A stretch of 64,000 nucleotides of DNA from Micromonospora sp. WMMA1363. Lineage in GTDB: Bacteria > Actinomycetota > Actinomycetes > Mycobacteriales > Micromonosporaceae. Below are positions 8,344 to 19,304 of this stretch, in pieces (positions within the stretch are counted from its first letter, which is position 1; each line of letters begins with the position of its first letter). Under the pieces are notes generated by a model. That model was given only the letters and a program-made list of their open reading frames with translations. It had not been told where the DNA came from and ran no database searches. Where the stretch lies: contig NZ_JAUALB010000001.1 of the NCBI RefSeq assembly GCF_030345795.1, forward strand, positions 5,262,001 to 5,326,000. The letters run 5' to 3'. Made by a program: the position numbers and the translations under genes.

Positions 8344-10151
8344 GCCGGCGAGTTGCCACCGCCGGGCTGCTCGGTGCACTGCTGCTCGGGCCGGCGGGCT
8401 GCGGCATACCGGACCACACCGAGGTCCGTGTCGAGCGGTCCGGGCCGGCGGCCGAGGCCGGCGCCAGCATCGGCAGGCAGGTCGAGCCGCCGCTGCGGAC
8501 GGCGAGCGACAACCCGGAGGAGTTCGTCGTCAACTTCCTGTCGGCGGCGGCCGGCGAGCCGGATGGGGCGTACGACCGGGTCCGCCAGTTCATCGCCACC
8601 GCCGACCGCTCCCAACTCCAGGCGAAGCGGGGCAGCGAGGTCGAGCTCACCGTGGTGCGGCTGATCAAAGACCCGGAGGTCGTCACCGGCCAGGACGAGT
8701 CCGAGGTCACGCTCACCGTGCAGCAGGTGGGGCAGTTGGGGGCCGACGGCGTCCTGAAGCCCCCGGAGTCGAGCGTGACGTCGTACAGTTTCGGCCTGCG
8801 ACCGACCTTCCACGAGGCCGGCGACGAGACCGACTGGTACGTGGTCGACCCGCCGGCCATCCTCCTGCTCAGCGTCGAGGCGTTGGACCTTTACTACACA
8901 CCGCGGACGATTTACTTCTGGAGCACCGACCGTCGTCGTCTGGTGCCCGACCAGCGCTACCTGCCGCGCGCGGTGCCGGCGGACCGCCGGGTCAGCGAAG
9001 TGGTGCGGTGGCTCACCGGTGGCCCCTCCGACTGGCTGCGTCGCGGCGTCAGTCCGCTGCCGGACCGCACCCAGCTGATCAACAACGCGACCCGGACGGG
9101 CGATCGCTGGGAGGTCAACCTGGACATGCCCGGGGACGACGGCAGCCGGCTGGGGCAACTGGGCAGCCAGCTCGCGTGGTCGTTGCCGGATTTCGACGGC
9201 CAGCTCGAGCTGAAGATCCGCAACCAGTCCCGGCTGGTCATCGACGACCTGGAGCAGCGCCGGCAGTCGGTCCGGCTCTACCCGATCGACGACGCCCCCC
9301 AGCGGTTCTGCGTCTACGAGGGGGCGGTCCACGCCCTGGGCGACCCCGGTGAGGCGAACAGCCCGGTGGCGGTGCCGGTGGTGGCGGGGGCGGACACCGA
9401 GGTGGTCTCGGCCGGGCTCAGCCGTTCCAGGCAGAACATCCTCGCTGCGCTGGTGGTGACCGGCCAGAACGGCCGACAGCACCTCTCCGTCGGCGTCGGT
9501 GTCGGCCCCGTGACGGTTTCCGCTCGCAGCAGCGGCGCGGGCTTCGGTTCGATGGGACGCCCGGTCTGGCTGCGCTCGGCCGACCCGCAGGCGCCGACCG
9601 GGCTGGTCGTCGCCGACGGCGAGCTTTACCACTTCGACGCCCAGGCACAGCTGAGCCAGGTGCCGCTGGGTGTGTCCGGGCCGGTGACCGCGGTGGCCAC
9701 CTCCTTGGACGGGCACCGGCTCGCGGTCGTCGCGGGTGGTGCTTTGCACGTGGTGGCGGTCAACCACGACGGCGGTGCCCTCACCACCGGCTCGGCCCGC
9801 CCGCTGCCCACCTCGCTCACCAAGCTCACGGCCGTGGACTGGTACGGCGAGAACCGCCTGGTCGTGGCCGGTTCCGCGGACCAGCCTGCGATCTACCAGG
9901 TCGGCGTGGACGGCGTTGAGGAGACTCCGCTGCTGGAGACCACCGGTGCCGCGGTGACGCACCTGTCCGCGTACCCGGCCAGCCCGACGAGCGAGTCGAT
10001 GCACCTGGGCGCCGTGATGTACGAGGCCAACGGTGTGGCGTTCCGGGGAGTCCCGTTCGAGCGGATCCAACGGGAGCAGGTCCAGGACGTCACTCCGCCG
10101 CCGCCCGGCGTGCGGGCCGGCAATCCGACCGCTCCCTTCTTCCTGTACTGA
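8340..10151 (+). CDS. lpqB: lipoprotein LpqB, MtrB accessory
   Basis: A 603-residue exported lipoprotein. Residues 1-21 are a type II signal peptide with an L-L-G-P-A-G-C lipobox; Cys21 would be lipidated. A GerMN domain occupies roughly 190-310, and the rest is a beta-propeller-like domain (~340-590). LpqB is known to interact with the extracytoplasmic domain of MtrB and modulate MtrA phosphorylation. The GTG start overlaps the mtrB stop by four bases, consistent with coupled synthesis of the three-component system. Length and order match the family. Confidence 0.93.
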   Translation: MSRRVATAGLLGALLLGPAGCGIPDHTEVRVERSGPAAEAGASIGRQVEPPLRTASDNPEEFVVNFLSAAAGEPDGAYDRVRQFIATADRSQLQAKRGSEVELTVVRLIKDPEVVTGQDESEVTLTVQQVGQLGADGVLKPPESSVTSYSFGLRPTFHEAGDETDWYVVDPPAILLLSVEALDLYYTPRTIYFWSTDRRRLVPDQRYLPRAVPADRRVSEVVRWLTGGPSDWLRRGVSPLPDRTQLINNATRTGDRWEVNLDMPGDDGSRLGQLGSQLAWSLPDFDGQLELKIRNQSRLVIDDLEQRRQSVRLYPIDDAPQRFCVYEGAVHALGDPGEANSPVAVPVVAGADTEVVSAGLSRSRQNILAALVVTGQNGRQHLSVGVGVGPVTVSARSSGAGFGSMGRPVWLRSADPQAPTGLVVADGELYHFDAQAQLSQVPLGVSGPVTAVATSLDGHRLAVVAGGALHVVAVNHDGGALTTGSARPLPTSLTKLTAVDWYGENRLVVAGSADQPAIYQVGVDGVEETPLLETTGAAVTHLSAYPASPTSESMHLGAVMYEANGVAFRGVPFERIQREQVQDVTPPPPGVRAGNPTAPFFLY

Positions 10152-10156
10152 TCGTC

Positions 10157-10861
10157 GTGCGGGACGTCGGCCGGCTCTGGACGGACCTGGGCGACCTGGT
10201 GCTGCCGGTGGAGTGCGCCGGCTGCCGGGAACGTCGGCCCGGGCTGCGGCACGGTGTGTGCCCTCCCTGCGTCGCCGTGCTCGACGGGCTGCTTCCCCGC
10301 TCGGTACGCCCCAGCCCCGCCCCGGCCGGACTGCCGCCGTGCGTCGCGCTCGGGCCGTACGCGGGGACGCTGCGGGAGGTGCTGCTTGCGTACAAGGACC
10401 ACGGGCGGCATGGTCTGGCCCGGCCGCTTGGTGCGCTCCTCGCCGAGGCGGTCGCCGTGGCGGTCGGGGCGGTTCGCCCGGTCCTGTTGGTGCCGGTGCC
10501 GGATACCGCGGCGGCGGCCCGCGCACGGTACGGGGACCATCTGAGCCGGCTGGGCCGGCATTGTGCGGCACGGCTGCGCGCGGCCGGCTGGCCGGTGGAG
10601 GTGCGCCGGATGCTCCGGGCCCTGCCCCGGCCGGATTCGGTGACGTTGGACAGCGCGGGCCGGGCCTTGGCGGCGGAGGCGGCGTTCCGCCCACGTCGTC
10701 GGCGGCCGCCGGTTGCGGCGGGGGCGGCGGTGGTCGTACTCGACGACATCGTGACGACCGGCTCGACTCTCGCGGCGGTGAGCCGGACGCTGCGGGCTAC
10801 CGGATGTTCACCGACGGTCGCGGTGGTGCTCGCCGCGACCGGAAAGCGCCATCCGTCGTAA
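10157..10861 (+). CDS. ComF-family phosphoribosyltransferase-like protein
   Basis: A 234-residue protein beginning at GTG 10157, five bases after lpqB. The N-terminus has a double zinc-knuckle (C-A-G-C at ~19-22 and C-P-P-C at ~34-37), as in ComFC/GntX proteins. The C-terminal half is a type I PRTase fold with the PRPP loop V-V-L-D-D-I-V-T-T-G-S-T at ~195-206. ComF proteins are associated with DNA uptake in competent bacteria; in actinomycetes the role is unknown. The same gene follows lpqB in mycobacteria (Rv3242c), so its place is conserved core rather than acquired. Confidence 0.88.
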   Translation: MRDVGRLWTDLGDLVLPVECAGCRERRPGLRHGVCPPCVAVLDGLLPRSVRPSPAPAGLPPCVALGPYAGTLREVLLAYKDHGRHGLARPLGALLAEAVAVAVGAVRPVLLVPVPDTAAAARARYGDHLSRLGRHCAARLRAAGWPVEVRRMLRALPRPDSVTLDSAGRALAAEAAFRPRRRRPPVAAGAAVVVLDDIVTTGSTLAAVSRTLRATGCSPTVAVVLAATGKRHPS

Positions 10862-10869
10862 CCGTTCGT

Positions 10870-10894
10870 GTTTCCCTTTCACTCGTTGGTGTAC
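10870..10894 (+). promoter_or_regulatory. possible stress-sigma promoter upstream of hpf
   Basis: GTTT (10870-10873), 15 bases, then GTGTAC (10889-10894) approximates the GTTT-N14-17-GGGTAT pattern of SigB-type promoters. A stress promoter would suit a ribosome hibernation factor. The match is imperfect and the leader to the chosen hpf start would be ~210 bases, so this is a weak call. Confidence 0.25.
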
Positions 10895-11113
10895 GAGCTG
10901 TGAAAAAACCTGGGCGCACTCGGCAACCAGGGGTGACTGTCGGGCGAACAGGAGTTAGCGTTTTGCTGGCGGGGGTAGGACGGAGGTCTCCCATCCACCC
11001 CCGGCGGTGAAAGGAGGCGTAGCCGCACCTACCGGTCGACGCCGAGTGGGACCGTCCCGAGGATGCGCGACCGGGTTACCGCATCGAACGACCGTCCGAA
11101 CAAGGGAGGTCAC

Positions 11114-11755
11114 GTGGACATCGTGGTCAAGGGCCGGAATGTCGAAGTGCCGGACCATTACCGGGTGCACGTAGCGGAGAAACTCGCGAAGATCGAGCGC
11201 TACGACCATAAACTTATCCGTGTCGATGTCGAGCTGTTTCACGAGCGCAATCCGCGCCAGTCGGACCGTTGCCAGCGGGTGGAGATCACCTGCGTCTCCC
11301 GGGGCCCGGTGATCCGAGCCGAGGCCTGCACGAACGACTTCTACAGTGCGCTCGACGCGGCCATCGCCAAGCTCGACACCCGGCTGCGCCGGGCGGCCGA
11401 CCGCCGCCGGGTCCACCGCGGGCGGCATGCGCCCATCTCCGTCGCGGCCGCCACCGCCGGTCTGCCGGTGACCGACCTCGTGGCGGACCCGCTCGCCGCG
11501 TCCGCGAACGGTTCCTCCGCCGGTACGGCCACCGCCGTCGCGGAACGCGTCGAGGAGGAGCACGACGACCAGCCCTGGCACATCGCCCGGGAGAAGGTAC
11601 ACCCCGCCGAGCCGATGACCGTCGATGACGCCCTGTTCCAGATGGAACTGGTCGGGCACGACTTCTACCTGTTCCAGGACAAGGAGTCCGGCCGGCCCAG
11701 CGTCGTCTACCGACGCCACGGCTACGACTACGGGATCATCTCGCTGGCCATCTGA
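11114..11755 (+). CDS. hpf: long-form ribosome hibernation promoting factor
   Basis: A 213-residue long HPF. GTG 11114 is chosen because GGGAGG lies just upstream and the protein then begins M-D-I-V-V-K-G-R-N-V-E-V, the family's normal start; an upstream ATG at 11063 would add 17 unlike residues. The N-terminal S30AE domain (1-~105) binds the 30S decoding region. A linker of ~45 residues leads to the C-terminal dimerisation domain (~155-213, ending Y-R-R-H-G-Y-D-Y-G-I-I), which pairs ribosomes into 100S particles. It precedes secA as in mycobacteria (Rv3241c). Confidence 0.93.
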   Translation: MDIVVKGRNVEVPDHYRVHVAEKLAKIERYDHKLIRVDVELFHERNPRQSDRCQRVEITCVSRGPVIRAEACTNDFYSALDAAIAKLDTRLRRAADRRRVHRGRHAPISVAAATAGLPVTDLVADPLAASANGSSAGTATAVAERVEEEHDDQPWHIAREKVHPAEPMTVDDALFQMELVGHDFYLFQDKESGRPSVVYRRHGYDYGIISLAI

Positions 11756-11768
11756 ACCGGCGGGCGCG

Positions 11769-11796
11769 GAGCCGGGTCGGCCGACCGACCCGGCTC
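11769..11796 (+). terminator. terminator hairpin after hpf
   Basis: Perfect 12-bp inverted repeat GAGCCGGGTCGG / CCGACCCGGCTC around a CCGA loop, 13 bases after the hpf stop and before the convergent GNAT gene. There is no T-tract, as is common in actinomycetes. Confidence 0.7.
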
Positions 11797-11962
11797 ACCC
11801 GTAGGTGCCCGGCCGGACGTGTCTCGGTTCGGCCGCCTCCGTGTGCGGCGGGCATGCCGAGCTGGACCACCGCGTCAGCGAATCCGCGCCCGGCGGTGCG
11901 GTGCCGGTGGTGTCCGCGGGGAAACGGCGTAGCCGGCCCCGTACGCCTCGATGGTCTCCGGG

Positions 11963-13111
11963 TCAGACCAGGTCCTCCGCGAGCAGCGCGCCGACCCAGG
12001 CGTCCGCCCGGGCGCCGCGGTGGTTCAGCGCGCCCCGGGCCGTTCCCTCGATGGTGAAACCGGCCTTCTCGGCCGCCCGTCGGGAGGCGGTGTTGCCGAC
12101 GTTGGCCCGCCACTCGATGCGGGCCAGGCCCAGGGTGGTGAAGCCCCACGCGGTCAGCGCGGCGAGCGCGGCCGGCATGTAGCCCCGGCCGCGGGCGTGC
12201 GGCGAGGTCATGAAGCCGACGCTGGCCAGGAGTGGATCGGTGACCGCGAGCCTCAGGTCGACCGCTCCGGCGAACCGGTCGTCCACGTCGGCGATCGCGA
12301 AGCAGCCGATGGTGCCGGCCGCCCAGGCGTCGCGCGAGTAGCCCAGGTACGCCTCCGCGGCGCGCCGGTCGTACGGATCCGGGACATTGGTCCAGCGCAA
12401 CGTGTCAGCGTCCCGGCAGGTAGCCACGATGCCGTCGACGTCTCGTTCCTCCAGCGGGCGCAACCGCAGCTCACCGTCTTCGACGGCGGCGAAGAGGGTG
12501 GGCTGCGGCCGGCCGAAGACGGCGGCTCGGCGGGCCGCCAGCGTGCCCGGGCCGGCCGGCCCCGGGTCGTCCACTGCCGGGACCTCGCCGGGTAGCAGGG
12601 AGCCGATCCAGTCGTCGGCGGCACCGGGCCGCCGCAGCCGCCCGTCGACCCGGAATCCGGTCCGCAGCGCCACCAGCCGGGAGGCATGGTTGCCGACCGT
12701 CGCCCGCCAGACCAGTCGGCGCAGTCTCAGCTGGTCGAACGCCCAGCGGGCCACCGCCCGCGCGGCCCGGACGGTGACGCCGTGGCCACGTGCCCAGGGC
12801 GCGGTCCAGTAGCCGATCTCGCCGGAGCCGTGCGCCGCGTCGATCGACACCAGCCCACAGGAGCCGAGCAGATCGCCGGACCCTGCGTCGCAGACCGCGA
12901 AGGGGGCGCCGGTGCCGTGCCGCCACAGCCGAGCGGAGTGCTCGGTGACGAAACCGCGCGCGTGTTCTGCGTGGTATGGGCTGGGTACGGTGGTCCAGCG
13001 CTGGATGTCCGGGTCCTGGCAGGACTGGTGTACCGCGTCGGCGTCGGTGGCCCGCCAGGGGCGCAGCAACAGACCGGCCTCGGTGATCTCGACGGGCTCC
13101 ATCGATGCCAT
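11963..13111 (-). CDS. tandem-domain GNAT acetyltransferase
   Basis: A 382-residue protein that is two RimJ/RimL-type GNAT domains in series (about 1-180 and 195-382). Each begins with a L-R-P-W/L-R-P-L block, has a G-x-x-x-x-A acceptor loop (for example A-R-G-H-G-V-T and A-R-G-R-G-Y-M) and ends with the N-x-x-S-x-x-x-x-x-K/R-x-G-F motif. Such proteins acetylate N-terminal or small-molecule amines; the substrate is unknown. I used ATG 13111; ATG 13102 is equally possible, and longer upstream readings are implausible. It is convergent with hpf and divergent from secA. The domains are dissimilar enough to be an old duplication or fusion. Confidence 0.82.
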   Translation of the reverse strand: MASMEPVEITEAGLLLRPWRATDADAVHQSCQDPDIQRWTTVPSPYHAEHARGFVTEHSARLWRHGTGAPFAVCDAGSGDLLGSCGLVSIDAAHGSGEIGYWTAPWARGHGVTVRAARAVARWAFDQLRLRRLVWRATVGNHASRLVALRTGFRVDGRLRRPGAADDWIGSLLPGEVPAVDDPGPAGPGTLAARRAAVFGRPQPTLFAAVEDGELRLRPLEERDVDGIVATCRDADTLRWTNVPDPYDRRAAEAYLGYSRDAWAAGTIGCFAIADVDDRFAGAVDLRLAVTDPLLASVGFMTSPHARGRGYMPAALAALTAWGFTTLGLARIEWRANVGNTASRRAAEKAGFTIEGTARGALNHRGARADAWVGALLAEDLV

Positions 13112-13210
13112 CGTGCCGGATCGTTCGCCGATGGCGTAACCGAAATACGGGTCACCCGCACCTGCTCGACACGTTATGTGGCTTTCGTACGTTCGGACCG
13201 GCGCCACCAG

Positions 13211-13240
13211 TGACCACCGCCCCGACAGAACGCCTACGAT
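13211..13240 (+). promoter_or_regulatory. probable secA promoter
   Basis: TGACCA (13211-13216), 18 bases, TACGAT (13235-13240) gives a housekeeping-type promoter with start near 13247. A GGGGA ribosome site lies at 13257-13261 before GTG 13272. Confidence 0.5.
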
Positions 13241-13271
13241 GGTTCGAGACCGTCTAGGGGAGCGTTGATCC

Positions 13272-16184
<2,913 letters not shown>

Positions 16185-16218
16185 CGTAGCCGGCGGGCCG
16201 GCCCGCCACGCTGTCCGG

Positions 16219-16247
16219 GCGCCGCGGCCCCTGCTGGGCCGCGGCGC
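16219..16247 (+). terminator. terminator hairpin after secA
   Basis: Perfect 12-bp arms GCGCCGCGGCCC / GGGCCGCGGCGC with a CTGCT loop, 34 bases past the secA stop, followed by GTTCGTT. A second palindrome (GGCGGGCC/GGCCCGCC) lies just before it. Confidence 0.7.
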
Positions 16248-16338
16248 GTTCGTTCTGCGGCAATGTGGCCGGTCCACCCGCCCGGCGGGCACGGTCGTCC
16301 AGGAGCCGACCCCTGCCGAGCGCCTGCGGTGGCCGGGG

Positions 16339-16923
16339 TCAGAGGACCTGCAGGGCGCTGCAGACCCACTTGCCGCGGCGGTGGTCGAGCCGGAACGCCA
16401 TCGCCCACACCCGGCCCGCCGGACCGGTGAGCACGGCGGCCGCCTCGACCACCCCGCTCCGCGGCTCACACACCCGTAGCCGCCGCAGGTGTGTCGCCGG
16501 ACGGGTGGACCGGCGGCGCACCGGGCCGGAGCGACCCGTGGCTCGGGCTACCTGCGACAGGAGGTCGACCGCCCGGGCCGGGTCGAACAGCGGCCGCAGC
16601 TGTCTCGGCGGCCGGTAGCCGTTGACCACCTCCAGGCAGGTGGCGACGAAGCGGTGGGCCGCTCGGGTCGCGTCCGGCGTGGCGGTGACCATGGCGCTGG
16701 GCGGCACCGCCGGCCCTGGCCGCCCCGGGATCGGGCCGGGGCGGCGGCGCCGGTTCGGTGGGCGGACGACCCCGCTCCGGGTCACCTCGAAGAGGTCGAG
16801 CGCGAGTTGGCCGTGGGTTGGCCAGTTGGTGGGGTCGTCCTCGACGCACGGTGGGTCGAAGGAGGGAGCCGGGCGTAGTCGAACGGGGGGCCGGACCGGT
16901 CCGGGGCGGCGCGATTCGGTCAT
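16339..16923 (-). CDS. Rv3235-family protein (DUF6459-like)
   Basis: A 194-residue basic protein. The first ~75 residues are Pro/Arg-rich and probably disordered. The C-terminal ~110 residues form a compact domain with A-A-x-x-F-V-x-x-C-L-E-V-V-N-G-x-R-P-x-x-Q-L-R, a central V-R-R-x-S-T-R-P region, and an ending pattern V-W-A-M-A-F-R-L-D-H-R-R-G-x-W-V-C-x-A-L-Q-V-L that is typical of the actinobacterial Rv3235 family. Function is unknown. The gene is convergent with secA, and its mycobacterial counterpart lies in the same neighbourhood. It starts 102 bp beyond the end of the adjacent HTH gene, so the two could share a transcript. Confidence 0.75.
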   Translation of the reverse strand: MTESRRPGPVRPPVRLRPAPSFDPPCVEDDPTNWPTHGQLALDLFEVTRSGVVRPPNRRRRPGPIPGRPGPAVPPSAMVTATPDATRAAHRFVATCLEVVNGYRPPRQLRPLFDPARAVDLLSQVARATGRSGPVRRRSTRPATHLRRLRVCEPRSGVVEAAAVLTGPAGRVWAMAFRLDHRRGKWVCSALQVL

Positions 16924-17024
16924 TCTGACCCCCGATTCTTTCGTTTACTTTCGCTTGCCTGTGACAGTGACCAATTCTCGGGTATGGACGAGCTCGTGGT
17001 CAATGCCACAGGGTCCCCCGCAGC

Positions 17025-17255
17025 TCACTCCGGGTCACGATCGGCGAGGGGGTTACCGCGCACCCACTCGGCCGTCTCCGCGTACTTGCGTTCGATGTAC
17101 TCCTCCAGCCTCACCCGTTCGACGCGCCACTGGCCGCGCCCACCGATCTTGATCGCGGGCAGTTCGCCGCTGCGCACCATGTGGTAGACCTGCGAGTCCG
17201 ACACGTTCAGCTCGGCGGCCACGTCGGACAGGAGCAGGAACCTGGGCTCCGCCAC
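17025..17255 (-). CDS. small excisionase-type helix-turn-helix protein
   Basis: A 76-residue protein starting at GTG with GGAG nine bases upstream. It is almost entirely one MerR/excisionase-like winged [21 protein letters not shown] (recognition region, residues 6-23), then a wing with G-G-R-G-Q-W-R-V and L-E-E-Y-I-E-R-K-Y. Proteins of this size and form are conserved single-copy regulators in actinomycetes near secA, so it is more likely chromosomal than phage-derived. Target unknown. Confidence 0.8.
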   Translation of the reverse strand: MAEPRFLLLSDVAAELNVSDSQVYHMVRSGELPAIKIGGRGQWRVERVRLEEYIERKYAETAEWVRGNPLADRDPE

Positions 17256-17473
17256 GGGAACTCCCTGGGTTGACGGCGTTTACTACAGTTTGCCACCGGA
17301 CGCGTTCGCCGCCCAGAACCGAATCCCCCGCGAGGCCCGTCCCGCCGGCGACACATCCGGGAAGAACCTCCACGGTCGTGGGTGCGAGGTGTATGACGGT
17401 GACGGCGTACGGCATGATCGGCGTCCGGATCCGGCGCCCGCCGGCGGAGGACCTGAGCAGGGGAGACAAGCCC

Positions 17474-17983
17474 GTGACCGACGACCTTGTCCGGGTGTAC
17501 GTCCCGGCGACCGTCCCGATGCTGACCCTGCTACGTGCCGACGGTCTGCCGGCGGCCTCCGCGCACGCGGTCACCCCCGCCCTGCGGGAGTGGTACGCCG
17601 AGGGCGACGAGGAGGAACTGGAGTACGTCGCCTTCACCCGGGCCGCCCAGGACGCGCTGCAACTGCTGCGGGCCGATCCGGCCGCACCACGCCGGCGCGT
17701 TGTCGTGTCGGCCGACCTACCGGCGGCGGCTGTCGGGCGCGAGGACGCCGACCTCGGCTCCAGCGCGGTGGAGCTGACCCGCACGGTGTCGCTGGCGGCG
17801 GTGGCCGCGATCCACGTCGACGGCGTGGACGCCGTCGAGGACGTAGCCGCGGCGGCCGAGGCGGTGGCCGAGGCGCTCGTCGGCGACCCGGACGCCCAGT
17901 TCACGGTCGACGGCGCCGAGGACCACGAACTGGAATGGTACGACGCCTCCGAGCTGGACCAGCTTCTCGATGCCGCCGGCTGA
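17474..17983 (+). CDS. DUF6912-type conserved actinobacterial protein
   Basis: A 169-residue acidic protein. I start it at GTG 17474 because GGGGAGA lies nine bases upstream and the family begins [12 protein letters not shown]; a longer frame upstream has atypical composition. It is a mixed alpha/beta protein with an N-terminal M-L-x-x-L-x-x-D-G element and a long Ala/Glu helix at ~120-145, ending [13 protein letters not shown]. No catalytic motif is visible. It sits next to the HTH gene on the opposite strand and convergent with the membrane protein gene. Function unknown. Confidence 0.7.
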   Translation: MTDDLVRVYVPATVPMLTLLRADGLPAASAHAVTPALREWYAEGDEEELEYVAFTRAAQDALQLLRADPAAPRRRVVVSADLPAAAVGREDADLGSSAVELTRTVSLAAVAAIHVDGVDAVEDVAAAAEAVAEALVGDPDAQFTVDGAEDHELEWYDASELDQLLDAAG

Positions 17984-17995
17984 CCACGCGACGCG

Positions 17996-19033
17996 TCAGC
18001 CCTCGACGCTCCCGTCCGCGTCGTCCTGCGACGTGGGCCCGAGCGTCCGGCCGAAGGCGACCATCGCGGTCAGCGCGCCGACGAAGAGCACCCAGATGGC
18101 GTTGTCCACGCGGGAGGTACCCAGCGCGGTCTGTGCCACCGCGTCCGCCTCGCTCAGCGCGCCGGCGAGGTCGAGGAGTTCCCGGCCGCCGGTCCGCAGG
18201 ATCACCTCGGCGGCGAGCAGCAGCAGGCCGGGGCCGGCCCCCGCGACCAGGTACGCCGGCCAGCGCAGGGCCGGCGCGTACGGGTCCCGTCGGACCGTCC
18301 AGCGCCGGGCCCAGGTGAGGTAGCCGAAGGTGAGCAGGCCGGCGACCAGGCCGGCGAGCAGGGACTCGGTCCGCGAGACCCATTTCGCCGCGCCGAACAG
18401 TGACTCCTGTGTCGTACCCGCACCGAAAAGGTCGAAGAGCGGGTCCCGGACGCGGCTGAACGCCACCACGAAGATCAGCGTGCCGAGCGCGGCGGCCACC
18501 ACCGCGCCGACCACGGGTGCACTCCGGGCGCCGGCGACCGCGCCGCCGATGATCGCGGCGGCGGCGGTGGTACCCGCGATCACGTTGGTGGTGGCGTTGT
18601 CCGCGTACGTCAGGTTGACGGCGAACGCGGCGGCGAGCCCGACCAGCAGCCCGGTGGCGACCGCCGCCACGAAGCGCAGAGTCGCCCGGCCCCGCCCCCG
18701 GCGGGCGAGCAGGTCCACCCCGAACAGCGCGAACGTGGCTCCGGCGACGAGTGCGGCCGAGATCACCCCGGGCAGCGCGAACGCGGAGAGGCTGATCGCG
18801 GTGATCCCGGCCGCGGCCGAGTTGATTGCTTCGCGGGTCGACCAGAGCATCCCGGTCAGCCAGCCGAGGGCCAGCAGCGCGAGCACCGCTGTCCCGGGGG
18901 CGAGTGCCGGCCCAAGGCCCTCGGGCCGCTCGTCCGACACCGGGTCCGGCGTCGCGGCGGGGGTGGCCTCGTCGGTGACCTGACTCGGCTGCTCCGAGTC
19001 CGCGGCCGACCAGCCGCCGGGCTGCTTGGTCAT
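17996..19033 (-). CDS. multi-spanning membrane protein of unknown function
   Basis: A 345-residue protein starting at ATG 19033, with GGGGAG just before it; a GTG seven codons upstream lacks a ribosome site. A ~45-residue Pro/Glu-rich cytoplasmic leader is followed by about eight hydrophobic segments (around 47-65, 75-105, 120-140, 150-185, 225-245, 260-280, 315-335). No transporter signature is visible. It is convergent with the DUF6912 gene (12-bp gap) and divergent from pruA. Proteins of this type occur across Micromonosporaceae; the function is unknown. Confidence 0.7.
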   Translation of the reverse strand: MTKQPGGWSAADSEQPSQVTDEATPAATPDPVSDERPEGLGPALAPGTAVLALLALGWLTGMLWSTREAINSAAAGITAISLSAFALPGVISAALVAGATFALFGVDLLARRGRGRATLRFVAAVATGLLVGLAAAFAVNLTYADNATTNVIAGTTAAAAIIGGAVAGARSAPVVGAVVAAALGTLIFVVAFSRVRDPLFDLFGAGTTQESLFGAAKWVSRTESLLAGLVAGLLTFGYLTWARRWTVRRDPYAPALRWPAYLVAGAGPGLLLLAAEVILRTGGRELLDLAGALSEADAVAQTALGTSRVDNAIWVLFVGALTAMVAFGRTLGPTSQDDADGSVEG

Positions 19034-19304
19034 CGTCTCCCCTTCGACGGACAACCCGGCCCACGGCGAGGCCGGTGTTCACCGGTCACCCAGGGTACGC
19101 GCCCACCGTCGACCGTCTCCCCGGCGCGTTGACCAGCGTGGTGGGCCGGGCGCTGGTGTGGGGTGGGACGCCGGTCGTGGGAGAATCGGCTGAGGTCCCG
19201 CCGCCGTGACCGGCTCTGCCGGCCGGTGCCTGGTGTCCGGTCGTCCGGCCGGTGCCCGCGGGTCCGATTTCGCCACCGCCGACGAGATCGCTCAGGAGCC
19301 TGTG

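Noticed and set aside
7392..10694. A 1100-codon open frame on the minus strand opposite mtrB, lpqB and the ComF-like gene
   Set aside because: It is an antisense shadow of three well-supported genes; its composition (Arg/Pro/Ala runs, no domain) is what reverse reading of GC-rich coding DNA produces.
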